From Anaerolineae bacterium (GTDB lineage: Bacteria; Chloroflexota; Anaerolineae; Aggregatilineales; J027): 47,232 bases of DNA. Location: assembly GCA_019913005.1 (NCBI GenBank), contig JAIOHL010000286.1, forward strand, positions 1 to 47,232, written 5' to 3'. Positions 23,166 to 33,100 of this stretch are shown here, piece after piece. The notes under the pieces were generated by a model that saw only the letters and a list, made by a program, of their open reading frames with translations, searched no databases and was not told the origin of the DNA. Positions within the stretch are counted from its first letter, which is position 1; each line of letters begins with the position of its first letter. The translations under genes and the position numbers were made by a program.

Positions 23166-25226
23166 TTACTCAGGAATGCCCCACAACCGGATGGTGCCAT
23201 CATCTCCGGCAGAAATGAGTAACCGACCATCTGGGGTAAATGCGATGGAATTCACTCCATAGCCCAGATGCCCCTCTAAAACCGCCAGAATTTCATAAGT
23301 GTCGCTGTGTCGAATGTGAATCGTACCATCCTCGCTGCTAGAGGCTAATAATGACCCATCGGGACTGAAAACCACAGCGCTGACTTCCTCGGTATGGTCT
23401 TCCAGTGTTGCCAATAATTCAAGATCGGGTACGTGCCAGATTTGGATGTTGCCCGCACGAGCACACCCATAAGCATATGTACCCCCGGTCACAATTGTTT
23501 TGCTGTCAGGGCTAAAGGCTATGGATTCAGCTATAAGATTGTAGACGGAGTCTTTTACGGGAGACTCATTGGTGTCTGAATTAGCGATGTCATATAAAAC
23601 AGGGCCGTTGTATCCAGCCGCCTGAGCCATCCACTTGCCATCAGGGCTGAAAGCAATGGCATACTTAAAACCATCATAATCGTCTGACTGAGAAATTGAC
23701 GAGTAACTGGAATCACTCTCAATCACTCCTAGTTGCCATTCATAGAAATTTCCAACGGCAAGCTGATGATCGTTCGTTGGATTTAGGGCCACACTCAGAA
23801 TATCCGGTAGTCCCACTTCAATGATTACCTGCTCTCCATTTAAATCCTGCATGTTCAAAAAAGATACATTTTCCGATCTGTCACTAAATACAAATTGACT
23901 ACCATCCGAGTTGATTGCTATATCTGTAATGTGGTTGACCGAGCGCGTTGTCAATAAACTGCCAGTGGAGTAATCCCAAAAATCGACATTGATACCATTG
24001 TCGGGCCAATCTTGTTGCTTTTCCAAAACGGCGATGATAGGTTCATTGGGGTGAACGATCACTTTGGAGGGAAAGCCCCCAAAATAATGATATGTCTCGC
24101 CAACAACTGGATTATCCTGCTTATTCACATCATAATAATGGATAGCCCCTGTGCTGGTGATAACAACCAAAGTTTTTCTATCCGGGCTAAACAGGGCGTC
24201 ATTGATTGGCTCACTAAATTCTAGGCGGTTAACCTGTTGATTGTTGACATAATCCCATATTTCGATCAGGCCTAACCCAGCATTTGGCTCATAAAATCCC
24301 TCACTGATTATGATAAGCCGAGTGTCATCTGGATTGAAAAGGGCTTTTATATAATAAAAATCACTATCGTCGTCGGTGTATTCAAAAAGGATTGTATCTG
24401 AGATGACATCCCAGACCGACATCCCGATGTAATAGTTTGCTAGACTTGCGACTCTCGTGCCGTCATGACTCACAGCGAAAAATTGGTCACCGAAGCTGTT
24501 CAGCCAATTAGGAAGTTCAATACGAAAGCCTGTTTGGAGATCAAAAAACTCTGCTCGTGAGAATGGAGCATCTGAACAAAAAGTCGCAAAATTAATGACT
24601 AATCCCAAGTTATCTGGTAAGAAAATTAATTCTCTTGGGGGGAGGCCATCTTCATTGGTTAAAGCGGCAACCTCGCTACCATCCACCATATCCCATAATT
24701 TTGCCACATCATCAAACGTCATACCCTGTTCTTGGTCAAATACCCCGCCCCCGGCTGAGGCAAGCCGTGTTCCATCGGCGTTATAGGCAAGCAGGCGTAC
24801 AGGTGTTTGATGGGCTTGAATATTCGACGTTTCCGTCCCAGACTCAATATCCCAAAATGAAATCGTGCCATCCCGATTGCCCATCGCAAGGGTATTTTCG
24901 ATAGGGTGAACTGCCATGCTGTGTGGGCCGCCGTGTGAACTTTCCAACAGGCGTGGGGGAGCGGTGTGGTCAGCTTGGTCATAGAGCCAAATCCCCAATG
25001 TACCCAATACGACTAGGGTTTGACCATCGGCGGTGAATTCAGCGGAAATTGCCCGCCCGTTCCCTAAATGCCCGATTTCCGCAAGTTGGCTGGCGTTTTC
25101 AGGCGTGATGATCGGAAAATTGGCCTGATGGGGTGGGTTTCCAGTGGCGATAGGGAGTTTAGCGGCGAGGGCTGTGATAACAAAAACAATGGACACCAAA
25201 CGAAACAGCGATTTTCGACCCTGCAT
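23166..25226 (-). CDS. Secreted WD40 beta-propeller protein
   Basis: 686 residues. The N terminus has a basic start and hydrophobic stretch (RKSLFRLVSIVFVITALAA, about 4-22) typical of a Sec signal peptide. The remainder is a long series of WD40-like blades (for example LASSSEDGTIHIRH, LLISAGDDGTIRLWGIPE at the end, LAMGNRDGTISFWDIESG near 110), probably two propellers. WD40 propellers are protein-binding scaffolds; no catalytic domain is seen. GGAGG is seven nt before the ATG. It starts 30 nt after the PyrD-like gene stops and may be cotranscribed. It converges on the injection-system operon with only 31 nt between stops and no clear terminator there. Confidence 0.85.
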   Translation of the reverse strand: MQGRKSLFRLVSIVFVITALAAKLPIATGNPPHQANFPIITPENASQLAEIGHLGNGRAISAEFTADGQTLVVLGTLGIWLYDQADHTAPPRLLESSHGGPHSMAVHPIENTLAMGNRDGTISFWDIESGTETSNIQAHQTPVRLLAYNADGTRLASAGGGVFDQEQGMTFDDVAKLWDMVDGSEVAALTNEDGLPPRELIFLPDNLGLVINFATFCSDAPFSRAEFFDLQTGFRIELPNWLNSFGDQFFAVSHDGTRVASLANYYIGMSVWDVISDTILFEYTDDDSDFYYIKALFNPDDTRLIIISEGFYEPNAGLGLIEIWDYVNNQQVNRLEFSEPINDALFSPDRKTLVVITSTGAIHYYDVNKQDNPVVGETYHYFGGFPSKVIVHPNEPIIAVLEKQQDWPDNGINVDFWDYSTGSLLTTRSVNHITDIAINSDGSQFVFSDRSENVSFLNMQDLNGEQVIIEVGLPDILSVALNPTNDHQLAVGNFYEWQLGVIESDSSYSSISQSDDYDGFKYAIAFSPDGKWMAQAAGYNGPVLYDIANSDTNESPVKDSVYNLIAESIAFSPDSKTIVTGGTYAYGCARAGNIQIWHVPDLELLATLEDHTEEVSAVVFSPDGSLLASSSEDGTIHIRHSDTYEILAVLEGHLGYGVNSIAFTPDGRLLISAGDDGTIRLWGIPE

Positions 25227-25256
25227 TTTTCGCCTCCACTATTCGGAACGATTTTC

Positions 25257-26249
25257 TTAAAACTCGTCGGTTGGTTCGGCGGATTCGGTATCCTCGTCAC
25301 CCCATGTCAGGCGCTCTGGCAATCCGGTTGGCGGCTGTGTTGGAGGTGGTGTGGGACGCTGGCGTTTCATCATCTGGGTTTTGCCGAGGCCGGGTTCCCA
25401 TTCATCGGCTAACGCGCCAATCTCGCGTGTTAATTCCAACCCACCCAGATTTCTGGCGATAATTTCCACTAAGGATGGCTGCACCCACAACAGGGTATCA
25501 ATCTGCACGGCTTTCGCCCCGGCGCTGATGTAATCCCGCGCATCGTCGGCAGTGTGAATCCCCCCACAGGCGATAATCGGCATATTGGCAAACTCGGCAA
25601 TTTGACCGACGGCCCGCAGCACCAACGGCTTTAACCATGCCCCGTACAATCGCCCTCCAATCAACTGACCGGAGAGGGGGTCACGTTCCGCGCCGCGTGG
25701 AGGTGAGGCGACGACCAGCGCATCCGCCCCGGCATCAATCGCGGTTCGGGCTAATTCAGGGGCGTTATAGAGGGGGAGTTTGATTAGCAGGGGTAGCTGC
25801 GAACGATCCCGCAAAATGCCGATTGAGGTCAGGGCCTCGCGGGGTTCGACCTGATCGGCAAGGCCCAATTCAATTCCGGCAATCCCTTCGGCCTCATCTA
25901 ACACCTCAGCACAGTGACGCAAGTCGTCGCGGTTGGTGGCAATCAGATGCACGATAATCGGCAGTTCGCTGGTACGCCATATTTTGCCATAATGCCGGAT
26001 AACCCGCGCCATACCGGGGTTGGGTAAACCCGTATGCAGCAGCAGGCCGCCGGGGAATGGTACGACCCGTGTGCCATGTGCAGGGCCGCGTGCTTTCCAT
26101 GTCAGGGGGGCTGTGACCATCGCGCCGAGTTTTTCTAGTTTGATTAAATCCCGATAGGCCGATGGCTCAAATCCCATCATGCCGGACGCGATCACCACCG
26201 GGTTTTCGATAATCAGGGATTGTTTGCCGGGGCGGGCAATTTCTATCAT
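25257..26249 (-). CDS. Dihydroorotate dehydrogenase-like FMN protein lacking the catalytic Cys
   Basis: 330 residues from ATG 26249, whose ATGA overlaps the stop of the PyrK-like gene (translational coupling). It is a TIM-barrel of the PyrD family: NPVVIASGMMGFEP, GTRVVPFPGGLLLHTGLPNPGM, and the FMN-phosphate region ACGGIHTADDARDYISAGA. In class 1 PyrD the strand after the middle of the barrel reads E-x-N-L-S-C-P-N with the catalytic Cys; here the position reads ELGLADQ (127-133), so Cys is Asp132. The flavin-site Lys of TKTVT is Ala47 (VTAPLT). The Pro/Thr-rich tail (about 290-330) is low-complexity. It probably works with the PyrK-like partner on another substrate, or is a diverged PyrD. 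Confidence 0.75.
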   Translation of the reverse strand: MIEIARPGKQSLIIENPVVIASGMMGFEPSAYRDLIKLEKLGAMVTAPLTWKARGPAHGTRVVPFPGGLLLHTGLPNPGMARVIRHYGKIWRTSELPIIVHLIATNRDDLRHCAEVLDEAEGIAGIELGLADQVEPREALTSIGILRDRSQLPLLIKLPLYNAPELARTAIDAGADALVVASPPRGAERDPLSGQLIGGRLYGAWLKPLVLRAVGQIAEFANMPIIACGGIHTADDARDYISAGAKAVQIDTLLWVQPSLVEIIARNLGGLELTREIGALADEWEPGLGKTQMMKRQRPTPPPTQPPTGLPERLTWGDEDTESAEPTDEF

Positions 26250-26995
26250 CGCAGCCTCACTTGGGCTAAATCGAACGCCGCACCATCCACGCAAGCCGCC
26301 CGATGGTCATGTTTATAACGCACAAGGCAGGCCATACACGCGCCTGTGCCACACGGTAGGGGTAAATCGTAGACCCCGTATAAGAATTCCGCAGGGAGGG
26401 CATGGCGGGCCAAGCGACTGGCATCAAACAGCGTCGTGTAATAATCGTCCACGAAAACGGGCGATGTCACGGCGAAAATTTGATCAGCCCACCCAAACGA
26501 TTGCTTTTGATCGGGCCACATCATCGGCTCTGGGCTGGTGATGACTTCCACGACAGGCGGCAAATTGCTGACAGGGTATTCTCGCGCTGCGCCTGTCAAA
26601 ATTAAGGTGACGGAGGCTTGCTGGGTCGCAAGGGCATGATTCATCAGGTGCAGGAGGCGGGTCGGGGCATAATCCAGCGCCAATAAGAGCAAGTGACGGG
26701 TATTGGGTCGCAGCGGAAATGCCAATCCCACCGGGCCGATAATATTGACCACATCACCGGGAGAATGGCGGCGTGTCAGGGGGCGCTCAATCATCAAGGT
26801 GTTATCTTCAGTGTCACGGTTGACCGGAATCCAATGGTCGCGCAGATAGGGGTCGAGGCTGGCATCGGTGCGGGTCAGCAGGGTTTGACCGGGTTTTAGC
26901 TGCGCGATTCCAGCATCCTCAACGGTTAATTCCAACTGCTGCCAACCGCCGCCGATCTGCCGGACACGCTCGATGATGCCCTGTGTTTCACGCAT
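26246..26995 (-). CDS. PyrK-like FAD/[2Fe-2S] electron-transfer subunit
   Basis: 249 residues, ferredoxin-reductase-like. The N-terminal flavin domain includes RPLTRRHSPGDVVNIIGPVGLAF, the middle is an NAD-binding-like region (RHLLLLALDYAPTRLLHLM), and the C-terminal cluster motif is Cys215-x4-Cys220-x2-Cys223-x11-Cys235 (LPCGTGACMACLV, AACVDGAAF), as in dihydroorotate dehydrogenase B electron-transfer subunits. GAGGAG five nt before ATG. It heads a pair with the PyrD-like gene (4-nt overlap). Because that partner lacks the catalytic Cys, I do not assign the pyrK symbol. Confidence 0.8.
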   Translation of the reverse strand: MRETQGIIERVRQIGGGWQQLELTVEDAGIAQLKPGQTLLTRTDASLDPYLRDHWIPVNRDTEDNTLMIERPLTRRHSPGDVVNIIGPVGLAFPLRPNTRHLLLLALDYAPTRLLHLMNHALATQQASVTLILTGAAREYPVSNLPPVVEVITSPEPMMWPDQKQSFGWADQIFAVTSPVFVDDYYTTLFDASRLARHALPAEFLYGVYDLPLPCGTGACMACLVRYKHDHRAACVDGAAFDLAQVRLR

Positions 26996-27054
26996 AACAT
27001 CTCCTCAATAGCAATAGGGGCAAGCCCAAGACCTGCCCCATAGCCAATGTACTT

Positions 27055-27235
27055 TAAAGGCCGATAATTAGATTGGTCGCCTGCGAGTAAACTCGTAGGC
27101 TATAGATGGGAAGTCCACTAAAGGGACTAGCGTATTCACGGCCTTTCTGCTTACCCAGTCAGTTTTAACCGACTTTGCAGCCATAGCCGGAGAATTTATT
27201 CTCTGGCACAAGTAGCCCAATATATATAGGGTTTA
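27055..27235. repeat. Multi-hairpin intergenic element
   Basis: The 236-nt gap between ybaB and the PyrK-like gene carries a row of hairpins: 27079-27100 (GCCTGCGAG-TAAA-CTCGTAGGC, 9 bp with one G:T), 27112-27128 (AGTCC/GGACT), 27157-27174 (AGTC-GTT with AAC-GACT) and 27186-27207 (GCCGGAGAA-TTTA-TTCTCTGGC, 9 bp with one G:T). AAAGGCC (27056-27062) and GGCCTTT (27140-27146) can close an outer stem. Serial hairpins with TAAA/TTTA loops look like a dispersed repeat or a structured RNA rather than a terminator. Which strand is transcribed is unclear. Confidence 0.6.
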
Positions 27236-27237
27236 AA

Positions 27238-27639
27238 TTAGCCGAACAGCCCGCCCAAACCACCCGGCAGCATCCCACCGATGTTGCCTGTGATGGATTC
27301 CATGCGTTCAGCCGCCATCGTCTGGGATTGTTCAATGGCCTGATTCACCGCCGCGACCAACAAATCTTGCAGGTCGGTCAGCCATTCTTCATCGGTTAGA
27401 TCAATCTGAGCCTTGTCAATAGCAATCTTCTGGATGCGCTGGTGTCCAGTGATGGTCACGACAATCGCGCCGCCGCCGACACTGACATCCATCGTTTCGG
27501 TTTCAAGCGCGGTTTGGGCCGCTTCCATGTCTTCTTGCATCTTTTGAATTTGTTTGAGCATGGCAGCCTGTTGTCCCACCCCGCCACCCCCCATTGGAGG
27601 GTTAAATCCACCGCGGCCACTCCCTTTACGTTTCGACAT
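27238..27639 (-). CDS. YbaB/EbfC family nucleoid-associated protein
   Basis: 133 residues; small dimeric DNA-binding protein of the YbaB/EbfC family, usually encoded next to dnaX and recR. Core: LKQIQKMQEDMEAAQTALETETMDVSVGGGAIVVTITGHQRIQKIAID, followed by DEEWLTDLQDLLVAAVNQAIEQ. The N terminus (KGSGRGGFNPPMGGGG) and C terminus (GGMLPGGLGGLFG) are Gly-rich. It starts 11 nt after dnaX stops. recR is not found next to it here. Confidence 0.92.
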   Translation of the reverse strand: MSKRKGSGRGGFNPPMGGGGVGQQAAMLKQIQKMQEDMEAAQTALETETMDVSVGGGAIVVTITGHQRIQKIAIDKAQIDLTDEEWLTDLQDLLVAAVNQAIEQSQTMAAERMESITGNIGGMLPGGLGGLFG

Positions 27640-27650
27640 TGTATGACTCC

Positions 27651-29237
27651 TTACTGGTCTTCTTCATCGGGTACACTAAGCTCACCACCCAGTTCGTTAA
27701 CACCGTACATGAGCAGTTCGTCATTGGCATAATCTTGGGGCAGACGCTTATTGCCTGCGCCTGCGTCGTCGTCTAACAATTCTATTCGCACTTGGATGCC
27801 TTCGCCAAATACTTGATGGGCCGCTTTTTCAATCAATTGCAAATTTTCGGCCTGTTCCATCTTCTGACGCAGCATTTTATTATCGGTTTGCAGAATTAGG
27901 AAGGTTTCCTCGACGCGATAGCCACGCCACCACTCAATAAAGGCTTTGAGGCGGGGATTGCGATGGGCCACCTCTAAAAAGCTGGGCCATTTCGCCTCAA
28001 TCATGGCGATGCTCACCAATGGGCCGGTTTTGCGTTTTTCTGGTACGTGATCTGTCCACGTCGTCTCAACCGTCGGCGGTTTGCTTGGCGGACGACTGGG
28101 CGGGCGCGATTCGGGACGGCGTGGGGCGGGTTCAGCAATGACTTCTTCTTCGACCACAGGCCGGGTAGATTCAACCAATGCCAATTCGAGTGGCAATTGC
28201 GGCTGCCAGCCCCCACGCAAATCGGCAACGGCGGCATTGAAGGCCCGAATGGATTTTAGGAGTGCCCCCCGTCCGATCATCTGCGCCTGTTCACTCATGG
28301 CTTGCAGCATTTCATCCGAGGCCGCGACCAAATTAGGGCTACCCATCTGAATCAGCAGCAGGGAGCGCATATATTCAATGACCTGTCGCCCAAAATAACG
28401 TGGGTCAGCGCCGTTATCTACCGCACCGTTAATCATGTCCAAGCCATAGGCGGCATCGTTACTGATAATGGCCTTAACCAATTCAATCACATATTGGCTG
28501 CTGGCTGCACCCAAAATCGCTTGGGCCAGTTCAAACGAGATATGTTCGGTGGGGTCGGCAACAATTTGATCGAGCAGGCTGATGCTGTCGCGTACACTGC
28601 CCGTTCCCTGCCGCGCAATCAATTCCAGCGCCCGATCATCAATGCTGATACCTTCGTCGTCGCAAATTTGGCGCAGGCGGCCTACGATTTCACGTAGGGG
28701 CACGCGCCGAAATTCAAACGGCAAACAGCGGCTTTTGATAGTGGCAGGTACTTTATCAATTTCGGTGGTGGCGAGGATAAAAATGGCGTGGCTGGGTGGC
28801 TCTTCCAATGTTTTGAGCAGGGCGTCAAAGGCAGAACCGGAAAAACGATGCACTTCGTCAATGATATAGACCTTGTAGCGGCCTTCGCTGGGGGCATACG
28901 CGATTTTGTCCCGTAGTTCGCGCACGTCATCCACCCCGGTGTGCGAGGCGGCGTCTATTTCAATCACATCCAGAAAGCGCCCCTCATTGACGGCGACACA
29001 ATAGGCACATTCATTGCAGGGGTGGCGGGTGATGTCGGGGTGAACACAATTCACGGCCTTTGCCAATAGACGGGCGGTGGTGGTTTTGCCTGTACCACGT
29101 GGCCCACTAAACAAATAGGCATGGCGGATGCGCCCCTGTCGAATTGCTCCCAATAGTGTCCGGATGACGTGTTCTTGCCCGATCATGTCATCAAAAATCA
29201 GCGGACGCCATTTTAGATAAAGCGCCTGTGTTGCCAC
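27651..29237 (-). CDS. dnaX: DNA polymerase III gamma/tau subunit DnaX
   Basis: 528 residues from GTG 29237 (VATQALYLKWRP), preferred over an upstream GTG at 29252 because GAGGAAG lies six nt before it. AAA+ clamp-loader ATPase: Walker A GPRGTGKTTTARLLAK, a four-Cys zinc site (NC...HPCNECAYC), Walker B IIDEVHRFS, and sensor/arginine-finger region KSRCLPFEF. After about residue 370 follows a Pro/Arg-rich linker and a tau-like C-terminal domain. I saw no slippery A-rich heptamer, so I do not propose an E. coli-type gamma frameshift. Operon with ybaB. Confidence 0.95.
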   Translation of the reverse strand: MATQALYLKWRPLIFDDMIGQEHVIRTLLGAIRQGRIRHAYLFSGPRGTGKTTTARLLAKAVNCVHPDITRHPCNECAYCVAVNEGRFLDVIEIDAASHTGVDDVRELRDKIAYAPSEGRYKVYIIDEVHRFSGSAFDALLKTLEEPPSHAIFILATTEIDKVPATIKSRCLPFEFRRVPLREIVGRLRQICDDEGISIDDRALELIARQGTGSVRDSISLLDQIVADPTEHISFELAQAILGAASSQYVIELVKAIISNDAAYGLDMINGAVDNGADPRYFGRQVIEYMRSLLLIQMGSPNLVAASDEMLQAMSEQAQMIGRGALLKSIRAFNAAVADLRGGWQPQLPLELALVESTRPVVEEEVIAEPAPRRPESRPPSRPPSKPPTVETTWTDHVPEKRKTGPLVSIAMIEAKWPSFLEVAHRNPRLKAFIEWWRGYRVEETFLILQTDNKMLRQKMEQAENLQLIEKAAHQVFGEGIQVRIELLDDDAGAGNKRLPQDYANDELLMYGVNELGGELSVPDEEDQ

Positions 29238-29364
29238 TGTAAACTTCCTCACCCAAGTAAACGAATAGGCCCAAGTGTACTCGATTTTTTAGGATTTAGC
29301 GCGGCTATTAGTATAATTTTTGAACATATAAAGAGGGTCGAACAGGGAATTGATAGGTGGGTTT

Positions 29365-29910
29365 ATGATGGATCGAGAACAGCTTCAGCGAATTTTGGAA
29401 GAAGTTCTGATTGCTCACAAAGTTGAACAATCAAGGGCGCTTGATTATTACTTTGGCTATATGCACACACTTGCTGAGGCGCACTATGCACCCGCAAAAG
29501 AATTCTTTTTAATGGGCCTTGACGATCATCGTTCTGGCTGGCGATAATTCTGTCTGAAGGCAATTGGTTTTCACTATAATCTGTCATCCGAAGAGCATAT
29601 TCTAAACAAAATTCGTCAGATGTGTCTCTCGGATGAAAATGAATTTGTAAGGTTAACTGCAACTGGGGTTTTAGGCGCTCAATCCCGATGGCCCGAACCT
29701 GCCCTTGTCTCGGTTCTTCAAAATGATGTTTCCGTGGGAGTACGATTAGCTGCATTAGGAGCTTTACTTGAGCTTGCCTGTGTACCCCCTTATATAGTTA
29801 TTGAGGAAGAAAAGAAATTAGAGCAGCAAGGAATGGACCCTGATATAGCTCAATTAAAGCGAATTATAGAGGAACGGAGGCTAGATATGACACTGCTTTC
29901 AGATCTTTAG
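29365..29910 (+). pseudogene. HEAT-repeat-like protein interrupted by an in-frame stop
   Basis: One frame from ATG 29365 (AGGTGG five nt upstream) to TAG 29908-29910, about 181 codons, interrupted by TAA at 29545-29547. Before the stop: MMDREQLQRILEEVLIAHKV...GLDDHRSGWR. After it, in the same frame: FCLKAIGFHYNLSSEEHILNKI, then LSDENEFVRLTATGVLGA and DVSVGVRLAALGALLEL. The helical pairs on both sides read as one alpha-helical repeat protein, so a point nonsense change is the simplest explanation. If the TAA is real, only a 60-residue N-terminal peptide or a restart at ATG 29620 would be made. TATAAT at 29312-29317 may be its -10. Function unknown. Confidence 0.6.
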
Positions 29911-29943
29911 TTATCAGACAAAAAATGAAAAGTAAAATTTTTA

Positions 29944-29972
29944 TTGACTTGATTTTTAAAGCCGTGTATAAT
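29944..29972 (+). promoter_or_regulatory. Strong sigma-70-type promoter of rpoB
   Basis: TTGACT (29944-29949), 17-nt spacer, TATAAT (29967-29972, perfect). Predicted start near 29979 gives a 5' UTR of about 150 nt, in which I see no conserved riboswitch or ribosomal-protein binding structure. Confidence 0.8.
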
Positions 29973-30127
29973 ACTAAGTTTACATTAGACGGCGGATTCA
30001 AATCTTCAACCTAACTGAAATCCCAAAAATCCAATCGTGACTAATCCACCTAACACTGAGTTAACCGTTATTTGAGAAAGATCGCAGTGTCTGTAGTGTT
30101 GTTCTGTTTGTGTCAGAAGGAATAGAG

Positions 30128-33100
30128 ATGCAGCACCTGATCGAAGATAAAAGCTATGCCCGCACTCGTGACGTTCTGGATTTACCCAAGCTCATTGAAG
30201 TCCAGACCGAAGCATTCCAATGGTTCTTGAGAGAAGGCCTCGCTGAACTCTTTGATGAGATCAGCCCCATTGAGAGTTTTAATGGTAACTTGAAGCTCTA
30301 CTTTCCGGGTAATAGCCCAGAGGCGCGTGAATTCGGCCTCGAATATTGGCTGGAAGAACCGAAGTATTCCAAAGAAGAATGCCTTGAGCGTGATATTGAC
30401 TATGCAGCCCCATTGAAGGTCAAAGTCGCGCTGGTCAATCACGAAGCTGGCGATCAAGTCGTCATCTCCGAGATTTTCCTCGGCAACTTCCCGCTGATGA
30501 CCGAAAACGGCACGTTCATCATCAATGGAACGGAGCGCGTCGTCGTCAGCCAGTTGATTCGCTCCCCCGGTGTCTATTTCGCCGCCAGTGAAGACCGCAC
30601 GACGGGTCGTAAGCTGTCCACCGCCAAGATGATCCCTGATCGCGGCGCATGGATGGAATTTGAAACCCGCAAGAGCGACTACATCACCTTGAAGTTTAAC
30701 CGCAAGCGTACCGTGCCCGTCACGATTTTGCTGCGGGCGATGGCGGCGGTCAGCGATGGTTATGACCATCTGTCGCCTATCAAAGAGGGGTCAACCGAGG
30801 AATTGATGGAACTGTATGCCCATGTGGATACAGAAGCCGATCACCCCTATATCGCCCGTTCGATTGAAGCCGAGCCGACTTGGGAATCCAAAGACGACCA
30901 TCGCACGGTTGCGGAAATGGCGCTGTTGGAATTCTACAAACGTATGCGCCCCGGTGACCCGCCCACCCTTGAAAATGCCCGCGAATATCTGGAAAGCCAG
31001 TTGTTCGATCAGCGCCGCTATGACCTTGAGCGCGTGGGGCGTTATAAGCTGAATCAGCGCCTGCGTATTGACGACCAGATTGATCGCAAGACGCGCACCA
31101 TCACCAAGCTGGATATTGTCAAGCTGGTGGAGCGCATGATCCAGATCAACAATGGTATGGAACAACCCGACGACATTGACCACCTCGGTAATCGTCGTGT
31201 TAAGACCGTTGGTGAACTGCTGCAAAACAAACTGCGAATCGGCCTGCGCCGCACCGAGCGTGTAGTCAAGGAACGTATGTCCATCCGCGAAGGAGACAGT
31301 CTTTCCCCGACGACATTGGTCAACATCCGCCCAATTGTCGCCGCTGTACGTGAATTTTTCGGCAGCAGCCAGTTGTCCCAGTTTATGGAACAAACCAACC
31401 CGTTGGCGGAATTGACCCACAAGCGAACCCTCTCAGCGCTCGGCCCCGGCGGTCTGCGGCGTGAACGCGCTGGCTTTGATGTGCGTGACGTTCACCACAG
31501 CCACTATGGTCGTATCTGCCCGATTGAAACCCCCGAAGGCCCGAACATCGGCTTGATTGGCCGTCTGGCGAGCTACGGACGGGTGAATGAATATGGGTTT
31601 ATCGAGACCCCCTACCGCCGCGTCTTGCGTGAACTTCCGCTGGATGACCGCGAAGCGTTGGGTCGTTTCTTGGGCGAAGATGTCGAAGACAAAAACGGCA
31701 ATGTGGTTTTGGAGGCAGGCATCGAAATTACCGATGATGTCCTCAAGGCGGTCAAGAAGTTGGGGCATAAAACTGTGCCCGTCCGCCCGTATGTAACACC
31801 GGAAATTGTGTATCTCTCGGCGGATTCCGAAGACCGTTATCGTATTAGTCAGGCGAATACGGTTGTGGACAAGCGCGGCCAATTCCTGCAAGAGCGTGTA
31901 TCGGCCCGCTTCCAACAAAAATTCTTGATGGAAAGCGCCAATCGCATTGACTACATGGACGTAGCTCCCCGCCAAATCGTGGGGATTTCGGCCTCGCTGA
32001 TTCCATTCTTGGAGCATGACGACGCCAACCGCGCTTTGATGGGTTCAAACATGCAGCGCCAAGCGGTTCCGCTCCTGCTGCCTGATATTCCAATCGTCAG
32101 CACAGGGATGGAACAATATGCCGCCTATGACTCTGGTCAAATCGTGGTCGCTGACCAAGACGGTGAAGTCGTAGCGGTAACGGGCGACTTGGTGGTGACA
32201 CGCGCCGCCAATGGTTTGGAGCGTGTCTACAAACTGCGTAAATACAATCGCTCCAATCAAAGCACCTGCATTGACCAACGCCCCGTCGTCAACAAGGGCC
32301 AATTTGTCTATGCCGGGGATGTGATTGCCGACAGCAGCAGCACCGTTAGCGGCCATTTGGCGCTCGGTCATAATGTGCTGTGTGCGTTTATTTCATGGGA
32401 AGGCGGCAACTATGAAGACGCCTTGCTCATCAGTGAAGAATTGGTGCGGAACGACAAATTCACCTCGATTCATATCGAGAAGCATGAAGTTGAAGCCCGC
32501 GATACCAAGCTGGGGCCGGAAGAAATCACCTATGACATTCCCAACGTCGGGGATGCAGTGAAAGACCTCGATGAATACGGCATCATCCGCATTGGGGCGG
32601 AAGTCAAACCGAACGATATTCTCGTTGGCAAGATTACCCCCAAAGGCGAACGTGAACTCAGCCCCGAAGAAAAATTGCTGCGGGCCATCTTTGGTGAAAA
32701 GGCGCGTGAAGTAAAGGATACCTCGCTGCGTCTGCCACACGGGGAACGCGGCAAGGTCATTGATGTGAAGGTCTTTACCCGCGACGAACACCGCGATTTG
32801 CCAGCAGGTGTTGAACAAATGGTGCGTGTCACGGTTGCCCAAAAGCGTAAGCTGACGCAGGGTGACAAGATGGCAGGCCGTCATGGGAATAAGGGTGTTA
32901 TCTCGACCATCGTGCCGATTGAAGACATGCCCTTTCTTGAAGATGGTCGCCCGGTGGAAATCATCTTGAATCCATTGGGTGTGCCCGGTCGTATGAATGT
33001 TGGTCAGGTCTTGGAGACGCATCTGGGTTGGGCCGCTGATCGTCTTGGTTTCCGCGCCATCACCCCCGTGTTTGATGGAGCAAAGGAATGGGAAATCGAG

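Noticed and set aside
25257-26294. Longer start of the PyrD-like gene at 26294
   Set aside because: The ATG at 26249 overlaps the upstream stop as ATGA and begins the conserved fold; the upstream stretch lies in the Fe-S gene.
27651-29237. Programmed frameshift in dnaX as in E. coli
   Set aside because: I found no A_AAA_AAG-type heptamer in frame; the reported call stays with one product.
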